64,000 nucleotides of DNA from contig NZ_AQUZ01000020.1 in NCBI RefSeq assembly GCF_000372465.1, positions 81,418 to 145,417 of the forward strand, given 5' to 3'. Position numbers and translations under genes: made by a program. Below, in pieces: positions 7,909 to 16,573 of the stretch. Source of the DNA: Kribbella catacumbae DSM 19601. GTDB taxonomy: Bacteria; Actinomycetota; Actinomycetes; Propionibacteriales; Kribbellaceae. Numbering within the stretch: position 1 is the first letter of the stretch; the number at the start of each line of letters is the position of its first letter. The notes under the pieces are model-generated. The model had not been told where the DNA came from and did no database searches. It saw nothing but the letters and a program-made list of their open reading frames with translations.

Positions 7909-8579
7909 GTCAGCGGCCGTTGCGGATCGCGCTGATCAGGCACGGGGAGTCCGAGGCGAACCTGGACAAGCAGGTCTACGAGACGGTGCCCGACCATGCG
8001 GTCCCGCTCACCGCTCACGGACACGAGCAGGCTGTTGCAGCGGGCAAGGAGTTGCGCGAACTGTTCGAGGGCGAGCAGGTGCGGGTCTACGTTTCGCCGT
8101 ACCTGCGGGCCTTGCAGACGCTCGACTCGCTCGGGCTGGACGACCTGATCGGGATCGCCCGGGAGGAGCCGCGGCTGCGCGAGCAGGACTGGGCCAACTT
8201 CCAGGACACCGAGGACATCGTCCGGCAGGAGGCGCTGCGGGATTCGTACGGGCACTTCTTCTACCGCTTCACGCATGGCGAGTCCGGCTCCGATGTGTAC
8301 GACCGGGTGTCCAGCTTCCTGGAGACGATGCACCGCGACTTCGAGACGCCCGACTCGCCGCGGAACGTGTTGCTCGTGTCGCACGGGCTGACGATGCGGC
8401 TCTTCTGCATGCGCTGGTTCCACTGGTCGGTGAAGTTCTTCGAGACCCTGCGCAACCCGGGCAACGCCGAGACGCGGGTCCTGCTGCGGCAACCGGACTT
8501 CCGCTACAAGTTGGATCGGCCGTTCGACCAGTGGACCCACCTCGAGCCGACCGCGCGGGAACGCTCGGCCTGGCTCTGA
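7899..8579 (+). CDS. Histidine phosphatase family protein
   Basis: A 226-residue member of the phosphoglycerate-mutase-like histidine phosphatase superfamily. It has the phospho-acceptor motif ALIRHGESEAN near residue 14 and the second catalytic histidine in LLVSHGLTMR. The position next to cbiB suggests a possible role as alpha-ribazole-phosphate phosphatase (CobC) in cobalamin assembly. The sequence also resembles generic small-molecule phosphatases (LREQDWANFQ), so the substrate is open. The start ATG lies inside the 3' end of cbiB. Confidence 0.78.
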   Translation: MHLSQRPLRIALIRHGESEANLDKQVYETVPDHAVPLTAHGHEQAVAAGKELRELFEGEQVRVYVSPYLRALQTLDSLGLDDLIGIAREEPRLREQDWANFQDTEDIVRQEALRDSYGHFFYRFTHGESGSDVYDRVSSFLETMHRDFETPDSPRNVLLVSHGLTMRLFCMRWFHWSVKFFETLRNPGNAETRVLLRQPDFRYKLDRPFDQWTHLEPTARERSAWL

Positions 8580-8666
8580 ACGATCCATAGAAGGGGTTGC
8601 GAGCCGACCTCGTACTGTGATGCGGTCGAGATTCCATACGTCGTACCGAAGGGGCGGAGCTCGCAG

Positions 8667-9623
8667 ATGGTTGTTGAACAATCCCGCGATGCAGCTGTTG
8701 AGTTGTTGGCTAGCTTGAGCCCTGAGCTGCGGGAGAAGATCAGCGCGCCCTTCGACACGCCGGATCACCAGGTCTGGACGTACCTGCCAGGCGACCGACC
8801 AGGCGTGACGCTGGGGGAGTTGTCCCTTGAGCAGCGGCGCCTCGCGCTGCGGCTGCTTGAGGTGGCCTTGAGTGAGCGCGGGCTGGCAGATGCGCAGTCG
8901 GTGATGTTCGCCGAGGCGATCCGGCGCGGTCTACCGCAAGCTACGCCCGGTTCTTCGGTGGATGCCGGCGCCGACCAGCGGTACTTCGTACGGGTGCTCG
9001 GCGACCCGAGCGGCTTCGAGCCGTGGGCGTGGCGGATCAACGGGCACCACCTGGCGCTACACGTGACCTTCGTATCCGGGGCTGTCGGCTTCACGCCCCA
9101 GTTCTTCGGCGCGGAGCCCGCGATGGTGCTGACCGGGCCGCAAGCAGGACTGCGGACTCTGGCGCCTGAGCAGGATCTGGGCTTCTCCTTCCTGCACTCC
9201 CTGGAGCCCGGGCAACGCGAGCTCGCCGTCGTCTCGGAGAAGGCCCCGGACGACATCCTCACCCGCTTCGATCCCGTGGCCGACCCGAAGGTGCTGCTGC
9301 GAGGCCTCCCGTACGGCGAACTGAACCCCGAGCAGCGTCAGCTCTTCAGCCTGCTGATCGGCCAGTACATCGGCCGAGCCGCCGGGCCGATCGGTTTGCA
9401 GACGTGGCAGGACATCACCGAACAAGGCATCGAGCGCCTCACCTTCGCCTGGGCAGGCGCCACGGAACCGGGCGGCGGCCACTACTACTCGATCGCCGGG
9501 CCGACCTTCCTCGCGGAGTACGACAACACCCAAGACGACGCCAACCACATCCACTCAGTCTGGCGAGACCTCCGCAACGACTGGGCCACAGACCTACTGG
9601 CCGCCCACTACGCCAACCACTAA
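8667..9623 (+). CDS. DUF3500-type conserved protein
   Basis: A 318-residue soluble protein matching my recollection of the DUF3500 family: LSPELREKISAPFD near the start, EPWAWRINGHHLALHVTF in the middle and an HYYSIAGPTFLAEYDNTQDDANHIHSVWRD region near the end. The His/Asp-rich C-terminal segment could bind metal. The function is unknown. It is preceded by an 87-bp gap, followed by a convergent methyltransferase gene 21 bp away, and ends with HYANH. Confidence 0.65.
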   Translation: MVVEQSRDAAVELLASLSPELREKISAPFDTPDHQVWTYLPGDRPGVTLGELSLEQRRLALRLLEVALSERGLADAQSVMFAEAIRRGLPQATPGSSVDAGADQRYFVRVLGDPSGFEPWAWRINGHHLALHVTFVSGAVGFTPQFFGAEPAMVLTGPQAGLRTLAPEQDLGFSFLHSLEPGQRELAVVSEKAPDDILTRFDPVADPKVLLRGLPYGELNPEQRQLFSLLIGQYIGRAAGPIGLQTWQDITEQGIERLTFAWAGATEPGGGHYYSIAGPTFLAEYDNTQDDANHIHSVWRDLRNDWATDLLAAHYANH

Positions 9624-9644
9624 AAGCCCCGAGGAGCGGTGTGT

Positions 9645-10394
9645 CTACTCGCCTGTTGCCGGCTTTCGCCAGACGGAGATGTGGCTTGTGCTGTCCGAGG
9701 TGAAAGGCGCGCGGTGCCAGTCGGCGTACCGGGACTCGAACTCCAAGCCGGCCAACTGCGCCATCAGGTCGCACTCCGCCGGCCAGATGTAGCGGAAGTT
9801 GCCCGCGGAGTACCGGGTAGAGCCGTCGGGTTCATGGAAATAGTGATGTGACGTGCACGCCTGCGTCGCCAGGTCGTAGGTGTCGAAGACCAAGTGCCCG
9901 TCATCGCCCATGGTCATCGGTACTGCGGACTGCCCCGGCGGCATCCGGCGGATGGCGGGCACCCAGAGCTCGATGACGAATCGGCCGCCAGGCTTGAGAT
10001 GCCGGGCCGCGTTGCGGAAGCACTCGACCTGCTCGGCCTGGGTGCGGAGATTGGAGATGGTGTTGAAGACGAGATAGGCCAGGTCGAACTCGCCCGCCAC
10101 TCTCGTCGTCGCCATGTCGCCCATCACCACCGGCAGAGTCGCTTCGTCGACCTTCTGTCTCAGCTGGTCTGCCATCGGCTCGGACAGTTCGATGCCGGTC
10201 ACCGGTACGCCGCGGGCTGCGAGCGGGATGCCGACTCGCCCAGTACCGATCGCGAACTCCAGAGCCGCTCCCGACCCGGCAAGGCCGGCCAGGAAGTCGA
10301 TGGTCGGGTCGAGTACATCTGAAGCGAACATCTCGGCGGACGATTCGTCGTACCGGGTCGCGGTGTCTTCGGTCCATACTTCGCTGCTTGTCAT
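9645..10394 (-). CDS. Class I SAM-dependent methyltransferase
   Basis: A small-molecule methyltransferase of the Rossmann type. The SAM-binding motif I is LEFAIGTGRVGIPLA, motif II acidic residue is in VTGIELSEPM, and later motifs are FDLAYLVFNTISNL and HLKPGGRFVIELW. I chose ATG 10394 (MTSSEVWTEDTATRYD), giving 249 residues. A GTG at 10433 in the same frame would add 13 residues that look non-conserved. The substrate is unknown; the context gives no clear pathway. Confidence 0.8.
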   Translation of the reverse strand: MTSSEVWTEDTATRYDESSAEMFASDVLDPTIDFLAGLAGSGAALEFAIGTGRVGIPLAARGVPVTGIELSEPMADQLRQKVDEATLPVVMGDMATTRVAGEFDLAYLVFNTISNLRTQAEQVECFRNAARHLKPGGRFVIELWVPAIRRMPPGQSAVPMTMGDDGHLVFDTYDLATQACTSHHYFHEPDGSTRYSAGNFRYIWPAECDLMAQLAGLEFESRYADWHRAPFTSDSTSHISVWRKPATGE

Positions 10395-10532
10395 CGTCCA
10401 GCAGCCTGCTGAACGAGGCCCGCTATTGTCCACTCGTTTTCAGTGCAGAAATTTCCGCCCGGAGATGTCAAAGTCGATCGGGCGCCTCCGACATGGTGGT
10501 GAAAGCAACCAGAACGCGGTAGGAGACGGATC

Positions 10533-11153
10533 ATGGCGAAGGTACGGGTTCACAACTTCTCGATCACTCTGGACGGGTTCGCGGCCGGGCCGAACCAGCG
10601 GCTGGACGCGCCGTTCGGCGACGGGGTCGAGGGTCTGCACGACTGGATGATGGCGGCGATGGAGGACGGGGCGACCGGGCTCGACGTCGAGCGGCTGAAG
10701 CTGTGGGACACCAATGTCGGAGCGACCATCATGGGGCGGAACATGTTCGGGCCGCAGCGTGGCGACTGGGAGGACGAGTCGTGGGCCGGCTGGTGGGGTC
10801 CCAACCCGCCGTACCACCATGCCACCTTCGTCCGAACTCACCATCTGCGTCCGGATCTCCCGATGGAGGGCGGCACGACGTTCCACTTCACGGACGAGCC
10901 GGCCGAGAAGGTTCTCGAGCGCGCAGTCGAGGCCGCCAACGGGCAGGACGTGGTCGTTGCGGGTGGAGCTGCGACGGTCCAGCAGTACCTCCGTGCCGGT
11001 TTGATCGACGAGCTGAACCTGGTGGTCGTCCCCCTCCTCGCAGGCGCAGGCGAGCGCCTCTTCGACAACCTGGGCGACGCACTCACGCAGTACCGAGTAG
11101 CCGAGCAGACCAGCTCCCCAGCCGCCACCCACGTCCGCCTGATCCGCCGCTAG
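10533..11153 (+). CDS. Dihydrofolate reductase family / RibD C-terminal-like protein
   Basis: A 206-residue reductase of the RibD_C/DHFR-like superfamily. Motifs are NFSITLDGFAAGPNQ at the start, GATIMGRNMFG in the middle, and VVVAGGAATVQQYLRAGLIDELNLVVVP near the end, which form the NADPH-binding fold. It has a clear ribosome-binding site (AGGAGA) eight bases before the ATG. These proteins are widespread in actinomycetes and mostly uncharacterised; it is not a true folate-pathway DHFR. Confidence 0.85.
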   Translation: MAKVRVHNFSITLDGFAAGPNQRLDAPFGDGVEGLHDWMMAAMEDGATGLDVERLKLWDTNVGATIMGRNMFGPQRGDWEDESWAGWWGPNPPYHHATFVRTHHLRPDLPMEGGTTFHFTDEPAEKVLERAVEAANGQDVVVAGGAATVQQYLRAGLIDELNLVVVPLLAGAGERLFDNLGDALTQYRVAEQTSSPAATHVRLIRR

Positions 11154-11220
11154 CCCGTACTACGAGGAACTGCTCCCCACGCAGATGGCATGCGTCGGCT
11201 AGCAGTCCGCGGACCGCCGG

Positions 11221-11289
11221 CACTACCGAACCCGGCTCCGGCGCCTCGACACGCCGAGGGGAAACGTTTGCTGGCTAGGTTCGGTAGTG
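11221..11289. repeat. Perfect 12-bp inverted repeat before the cobN leader
   Basis: CACTACCGAACC (11221-11232) is the exact reverse complement of GGTTCGGTAGTG (11278-11289). The 45-nt interval holds a smaller hairpin (CCTCG/CGAGG). It may end transcription of the upstream reductase gene or serve as a regulatory cruciform; there is no T-run and no flanking target duplication. Confidence 0.6.
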
Positions 11290-11338
11290 GTGGCCGTCCG
11301 GGCAACTGTCAGCTCAGCGACGGCGGGGTGGGAACAGC

Positions 11339-11490
11339 GGCAGGTCGGTCGGCTAGAGTCAGCGGCGTCATCGACGGCTTGAAAGCAGGAACCCGGTGTG
11401 AGTCCGGGACGGTCCCGCCACTGTGACCGCGCTTGCGCGGGAGTCAGGAACTGCTGCTGTCGTACCTGCCACCTGGGGCGTGGACACCCC
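11339..11490 (+). promoter_or_regulatory. Cobalamin riboswitch controlling cobN
   Basis: The core contains GAACCCGGTGTGAGTCCGGG, the B12-box segment CCGCCACTGTGACCG, and GAGTCAGGAACT. A 7-bp closing stem pairs GGCAGGT (11339-11345) with ACCTGCC (11464-11470). Next comes a short hairpin, GGGG-loop-CCCC (11475-11490), with the 8-nt loop CGTGGACA, which directly abuts the Shine-Dalgarno GAGGAAGGA (11491-11499). Its loop contains GTGG, complementary to CCAC of the B12 box, so a kissing-loop platform acting on translation is likely. Confidence 0.93.
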
Positions 11491-11509
11491 GAGGAAGGAC
11501 CGGCCGCGC

Positions 11510-14500
11510 GTGCCCGCGAACCTTTTGCTGCTCTCCACCGCCGATACTGATCTACTGGCCGCTTCGCAGGCCCAGGCTGGGTGGCGGGTCGCCAACCCAG
11601 CGCGGGTCGAACTCGCGGATGTACCCACCTTGCTTGACGGTGTCGAGGTTGTAGTGGTCCGCCTGCTGGGCGGTCGCCGCGCCTGGGAGGAGGGCCTCGA
11701 CGCCGTCATCTCTTCGGGCATCCCCACAGTCGTGCTCAGCGGCGAGGCTGCCCCCGACGCCGAGCTGATGTCGATGTCGACCGTCCCGGCGGGCGCGGTC
11801 ACCGAGGCGCTCGCCTACCTTCGTGAGGGCGGCTCCGAGAACCTCGGCAACCTGGCCGGCTTCCTCAGGGACACGCTGCTGCTCACCGGCGACGCGTTCG
11901 ACCCGCCGCGCACCCTCCCGACGTACGGGATCCGCGCCGGTCGCACGTTCGCCAAGGACAGCCGCCCAGTGGTCGGCATCGTCTACTACCGGGCGCACGA
12001 GATCTCCGGCAACACCGCCTTCGTCGACACGCTCGCCGGCGCGATCGACGCCGCCGGCGCGCAGGCACTACCCGTGTACTGCGGAACGCTGCGCGGCCTG
12101 GACCCCAGCCACGAGGACAACGCCGAGCTGTTCGCCCTTCTCCGCGAATGCGACGTACTCGTCACCACCCTGCTCGCAGCAGGCGGCACGGTCGCCTCAA
12201 GCGCCTCGGCCGGTGGCGACGACTCATGGGACGCGGGCGCACTCGCCTCGCTGGATATCCCTTTGATTCAAGGGCTCGCGCTGACGTCGACTCGCGAGCA
12301 GTGGCTCGAGAGCGACGCCGCGATCAGCCCGCTCGACGCTGCAACCCAAGTGGCGATCCCCGAGTTCGACGGCCGGCTGATCACGATCCCGTTCTCGTTC
12401 AAGGCCTACGACGCCGAGGGAATCGCCAGCTACGCGCCCGACGAAGAGCGCTGCACCCGGCTCGCCGGGATCGCGGTCGCCCAGGCGAGGCTTCGGCACG
12501 TCGAGCCCAAAGACAAGAAGCTCGCGCTCGTACTCTCGTCGTACCCGACCAAGCATGCCCGCATCGGCAACGCGGTCGGACTCGACACCCCGGCCTCGGC
12601 CGTCGTCCTGCTCGGTCAGCTCAAGGACGCCGGCTACGACCTCGGCCCGGACCTCAACCTCGACGAACTGCAGGGCGCGGATGGCGCGGACGGCCTTATT
12701 CACCGACTGATCGCGGCCGGCGGCCATGACGTCGACTGGCTCACCGACGACCAGCTTGAGGGCGCGGTCGCGAAGATTCCCCTTTCCACGTACGCGAACT
12801 GGTTCGGCAAGACGCCGGAAACGTTGCAGACGGCAATGATCGAGGCGTGGGGCGAGGCACCCGGTTCCCTGTACGTCGACCAGTCGGGTCCCGAGCCGGC
12901 GATCGCGCTGGCGGCGCTGCAGTTCGGCAACGTCGTCCTGATGATCCAGCCGCCCCGCGGTTTCGGCGAGAACCCGGTCGCGATCTACCACGACCCGGAC
13001 ATGGCCCCATCGCACCACTACCTGGCGGCCTACCGCTGGCTGGAGGCGCCCGAGGAAGAGGGCGGCTTCGGGGCGCACGCCGTGGTCCACCTCGGCAAGC
13101 ACGGAACGCTGGAATGGCTACCAGGCAAGGGCATCGGGATGGCGGCCGACTGCGCGCCGGACGCAGTACTGGGCAACCTGCCGCTGGTCTACCCGTTCAT
13201 CGTCAACGACCCGGGCGAGGGTACGCAGGCCAAGCGTCGCGGGCACGCCGTCATCGTCGACCACCTCGTACCGCCGATGGCGCGCGCCGAGACGTACGGC
13301 GACATGGCCAAGCTGGAGTACTTGCTCGACGAGTACGCGACGGTCTCCGCGCTCGACCCCGACAAGGTCCCGACCCTGCGGGCGCAGATCTGGACCCTGA
13401 TCCAGGCGGCTCAGCTGCACCACGACCTGCACACGTCGGAGAAGCCGGAGGACGAGGAGTTCGACGAGTTCGTCCTGCACCTCGACGGCTACCTCTGCGA
13501 GATCAAGGACGTGCAGATCCGCGACGGACTGCACATCCTCGGCGGCGGGCCGGCCGGCGAGGCCCGGGTCAACCTGGTTCTCGCCGTACTGCGTGCGCAG
13601 CAGATGTGGGGAGGCGTCTCGGGCGCCGTACCGGGTTTGCGGGCGGCACTCGGGAAGACCTTCGGAGTCGACGAGGCCGCGATGCTCGCGGACCCGGGAG
13701 CCGCAGTACCGGAGCTTGCCGAACTCGCAACGCTGGCAGACCTTCCTGCCGTGAGTGGCGCCGATGGCGTGGACCTGCTGGAAGCCATCGCGCGCAAGCT
13801 GGTCGTCGGCATGGAGACGCTCGGGTGGGACGCCGGCAAGGTCCCGGTTGTCATCGAAGAGGTGCTCGGTCGCTCAGCTGCTGAGGTCGAGAGGTCGCTG
13901 CAGTTCGCCGCGGATGAGGTCGTACCTCGGCTTGCGCGGACCGGCGACGAACTGACGAACGTACTGCGTGCGCTGGCCGGCCGTTTCGTCGAAGCCGGCC
14001 CGTCGGGGTCGCCCACGCGCGGTCTGGTGAACGTGCTGCCGACCGGGCGGAACTTCTACGCCGTCGACCCGAAGGCGATCCCGAGCCGCAACGCCTGGGA
14101 TGTCGGTGTCGCACTCGCGGATTCGTTGCTGGCAAGGCACAAGTCCGAGACGGGGGAGTGGCCGCGGTCGGTCGGCCTGACCATTTGGGGCACCTCCGCG
14201 ATGCGTACCCAGGGCGACGATCTCGCCGAGGTGCTCTGGCTGCTGGGCTGCCGTCCGGTCTGGGATGAAGCCTCCCGTCGGGTGACCGGCTTCGAGGTCG
14301 TTCCGCTGGAGGAGCTCGGCCGGCCGCGCGTCGACGTGACAATCCGGATCTCCGGCTTCTTCCGCGACGCCTTCCCGCACGTCGTTTCGTTGCTCGACGA
14401 GGCCGTCCGCACCGTGGCCGCGCTGGATGAGGATGCTGACAGCAACTATCTGCGAGCGCACGTCGACGCGGATGTTGCTGCGGGCAACGACATGCGCTCG

Positions 14501-15229
14501 TCCACCGCGCGCGTCTTCGGCTCCAAGCCCGGCTCGTACGGCGCCGGCCTGCTGCCGCTCGTGGACGCCCGGAACTGGCGCACCGACGCCGAACTCGCCG
14601 AGGTGTACGCCGTCTGGGGTGGCTACGCCTACGGCAAGGACCTCGACGGCGCGGAGGCCCGGCCGTCGATGGAACGCGCCTACGCCCGGATCCAGGTCGC
14701 GGCCAAGAACGCGGACACCCGCGAGCACGACATCATGGATTCCGACGACTACTTCCAGTACCACGGCGGCATGGTCGCGATGGTCCGGCATCTGACCGGC
14801 TCCAATCCGAAGGCCTACATCGGCGACTCCGCAGTACCGGCGCAGGTGAAGACGCGGACGCTGGAGGAGGAGACCAAGCGCGTCTTCCGGGCCCGGGTGG
14901 TGAACCCGCGCTGGATGGCGGCGATGCAGCGGCACGGGTACAAGGGCGCCTTCGAGATGGCGGCGACGGTGGACTACCTGTTCGGGTACGACGCCACGGC
15001 GGGCGTGGTCGACGACTGGATGTACGAGACGCTCACCACGGAGTATGTCGCGAACCCGGAGATCGCCGAGTTCTTCCGCAAGTCCAACCCCTGGGCGCGG
15101 CACGGGATCGCCGAGCGGCTGCTCGAGGCGGCCCAGCGCGGCTTGTGGTCCGAGCCGAGCAAGGAAGCCCTCGAGACCCTGCGCACCGCCGTACTGGAAA
15201 CAGAAGGTGACATCGAGGATCGCGGCTGA
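11510..15229 (+). CDS. cobN: Cobaltochelatase large subunit CobN
   Basis: A 1239-residue CobN/magnesium-chelatase H-type subunit that inserts Co2+ into hydrogenobyrinic acid a,c-diamide in the late-insertion (aerobic) cobalamin route. Family features include ALVLSSYPTKHARIGNAVGLDTPAS, HYLAAYRWLE, VVHLGKHGTLEWLPGKG, the acidic DNARNW-type segment (LVDARNWRTDAELAEVYAVWGG) and a C-terminal WARHGIAERLLEAAQRG. GTG 11510 was chosen because it follows GAGGAAGGA and begins with the conserved PANLLLLSTADTDLL. Starts further upstream lie inside the riboswitch. Its ATPase partner is probably the ChlI/ChlD-type gene at 16574. Length is normal. Confidence 0.95.
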   Translation: MPANLLLLSTADTDLLAASQAQAGWRVANPARVELADVPTLLDGVEVVVVRLLGGRRAWEEGLDAVISSGIPTVVLSGEAAPDAELMSMSTVPAGAVTEALAYLREGGSENLGNLAGFLRDTLLLTGDAFDPPRTLPTYGIRAGRTFAKDSRPVVGIVYYRAHEISGNTAFVDTLAGAIDAAGAQALPVYCGTLRGLDPSHEDNAELFALLRECDVLVTTLLAAGGTVASSASAGGDDSWDAGALASLDIPLIQGLALTSTREQWLESDAAISPLDAATQVAIPEFDGRLITIPFSFKAYDAEGIASYAPDEERCTRLAGIAVAQARLRHVEPKDKKLALVLSSYPTKHARIGNAVGLDTPASAVVLLGQLKDAGYDLGPDLNLDELQGADGADGLIHRLIAAGGHDVDWLTDDQLEGAVAKIPLSTYANWFGKTPETLQTAMIEAWGEAPGSLYVDQSGPEPAIALAALQFGNVVLMIQPPRGFGENPVAIYHDPDMAPSHHYLAAYRWLEAPEEEGGFGAHAVVHLGKHGTLEWLPGKGIGMAADCAPDAVLGNLPLVYPFIVNDPGEGTQAKRRGHAVIVDHLVPPMARAETYGDMAKLEYLLDEYATVSALDPDKVPTLRAQIWTLIQAAQLHHDLHTSEKPEDEEFDEFVLHLDGYLCEIKDVQIRDGLHILGGGPAGEARVNLVLAVLRAQQMWGGVSGAVPGLRAALGKTFGVDEAAMLADPGAAVPELAELATLADLPAVSGADGVDLLEAIARKLVVGMETLGWDAGKVPVVIEEVLGRSAAEVERSLQFAADEVVPRLARTGDELTNVLRALAGRFVEAGPSGSPTRGLVNVLPTGRNFYAVDPKAIPSRNAWDVGVALADSLLARHKSETGEWPRSVGLTIWGTSAMRTQGDDLAEVLWLLGCRPVWDEASRRVTGFEVVPLEELGRPRVDVTIRISGFFRDAFPHVVSLLDEAVRTVAALDEDADSNYLRAHVDADVAAGNDMRSSTARVFGSKPGSYGAGLLPLVDARNWRTDAELAEVYAVWGGYAYGKDLDGAEARPSMERAYARIQVAAKNADTREHDIMDSDDYFQYHGGMVAMVRHLTGSNPKAYIGDSAVPAQVKTRTLEEETKRVFRARVVNPRWMAAMQRHGYKGAFEMAATVDYLFGYDATAGVVDDWMYETLTTEYVANPEIAEFFRKSNPWARHGIAERLLEAAQRGLWSEPSKEALETLRTAVLETEGDIEDRG

Positions 15230-15273
15230 GCCGGACCGGCGCGGCGACACCCGGGGTGTGATTGGGTGGACGC

Positions 15274-16029
15274 ATGGCGTCCGAACAGTTGAGAGTCCTG
15301 GTCACCAACGACGACGGCTACGAGTCCCTGGGGATCCAGGCGCTGGCCGCGGCCATCGAGGAGGCCGGCCACCAGGTCCAGGTGGTGGCGCCGTGGGACG
15401 ACCAGAGCGGCGTCGGCAGTTCGCGGGCCGGCATGATCGGCAAGCGGGTCGCGTCGAAGGTCGGTGAGAACGGGTTCATCGGGATCGACGGCACCCCGGC
15501 GCTCTCGGTGACGCTGGCCCGGCTGGGCGCCTTCGGGCCGTCGCCCGACATCGTCGTGTCCGGGATCAACCACGGCCACAACATCGGCCCGATCCTGCAC
15601 TCCGGCACGGTCGCGGCCGCACTGACCGCCGCAACCCAGGGCTTGTCGGGCCTCGCGATCAGCATCGACTCCGAGCAACCGTCGTACCTGGAAACGGCGG
15701 GCGCCGTCGCCGCGGAAGCGCTCTCTTGGCTACGGGAGCAGCCGGTGGGCACGGTCATCAACGTCAACGTGCCCGACGTACCGATTGCTGAACTCAAAGG
15801 CGCCCGCTGGGCCCGGCTCGCGCCGTACGAGCGGTCCCGCCTGGTGATCGAGAAAACGCCGAACGGCGAGACGATCGTCGGCCTGCAAACACTGCCGCCG
15901 CCCACCGAAACCGACACAGACGAGGCTCTCCTTGCGGCTGGCTACATCACCGTGACACCCCTCACCGGCGTAGGAGAACTCCCCGGCAACTCAGCCGCCG
16001 ATCACCTAACAACCGCCTTCACCGACTAG
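15274..16029 (+). CDS. surE: 5'/3'-nucleotidase SurE
   Basis: A 251-residue SurE family acid phosphatase acting on nucleoside monophosphates. The metal-binding NDDG motif is in LVTNDDGYES near the start. The second motif SGINHGHNIG and the GTVAAALTAATQG segment follow. ATG 15274 follows GGTGGA; a GTG 12 bases upstream is less likely. It lies between the two riboswitch-controlled chelatase genes without an obvious functional tie. Confidence 0.9.
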   Translation: MASEQLRVLVTNDDGYESLGIQALAAAIEEAGHQVQVVAPWDDQSGVGSSRAGMIGKRVASKVGENGFIGIDGTPALSVTLARLGAFGPSPDIVVSGINHGHNIGPILHSGTVAAALTAATQGLSGLAISIDSEQPSYLETAGAVAAEALSWLREQPVGTVINVNVPDVPIAELKGARWARLAPYERSRLVIEKTPNGETIVGLQTLPPPTETDTDEALLAAGYITVTPLTGVGELPGNSAADHLTTAFTD

Positions 16030-16381
16030 CCCTCCCGCCGGGCCCACCACTCCCGCCGAGCCCGGCCCTCGGCGCTGCTCGGCGTACCGGCCGTTCGCCG
16101 CCGACTTGGGGCAGGCACCGGACCGCCAGCAATCACCAACCCCGCCGGCCGAGCTTGGTTGACGCTCATCGCAGCTTGACAGGCCGCCCTCAGCCGACGT
16201 TGGTGTGTGGTGGCGGTCCGGGCAGTCAGGTGATCAGGCCGGTGACATCACGCTGCGGATCGCCACGCACGCACAAACCTGCGGGGCAAGCGATTGCCTC
16301 GATGGGTCGCGGCGTCTGGTGCGAGGTGGGTGTGCGTGGAGGTCTGCGTGGTGCGGGCGGGGTGGTGTGGAATGATCGCCG
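16030..16381. other. Intergenic stretch upstream of the second B12 leader
   Basis: No convincing gene. The notable element is GTGGTGGCGGTCCGGGCA (16207-16224), matching 17 of 18 bases of 11287-11304 upstream of the first cobalamin riboswitch. A promoter is presumably near the end of this stretch (the AATGAT at about 16370 could be a -10 element), but I cannot place it firmly. Confidence 0.45.
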
Positions 16382-16551
16382 GGACGGTAGTGGAGGAACA
16401 CCGGTGACAGCCTGAAAAGGGGCTGGATTCCGGGGCGGTCCCGCCACTGTGACCGGGGTCATGCCCGGAAGCCAGGACATCTGCCACCGTCCGTCAGGGA
16501 GCGCTCTCTGTGCTCCCGGCGTACCAAGGCCGAGCGGGCGTGGACACCCGC
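16382..16551 (+). promoter_or_regulatory. Cobalamin riboswitch controlling the ChlI/ChlD chelatase operon
   Basis: The core includes GAACACCGGTGACAGCCTG, CCGGGGCGGTCCCGCCACTG with GTGACCGG, and GAAGCCAGGACATCTGCC. The closing stem pairs GGACGGTAGTGG (from 16382) with CCACCGTCC (ending 16492). Downstream, GCGGG (16534-16538) and CCCGC (16547-16551) form a hairpin with the same 8-nt loop CGTGGACA as the cobN leader, placed just before the ribosome-binding site GAAGGGA. Confidence 0.93.
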
Positions 16552-16573
16552 GGGACGAAGGGAATCACCGCCG

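Noticed and set aside
11423..11509. Upstream extension of CobN
   Set aside because: This segment is the riboswitch and ribosome-binding site; the conserved protein starts at 11510.
13874..15250. 458-codon antisense frame in cobN
   Set aside because: The CobN frame is conserved to its end; the antisense reading has no recognisable domain.
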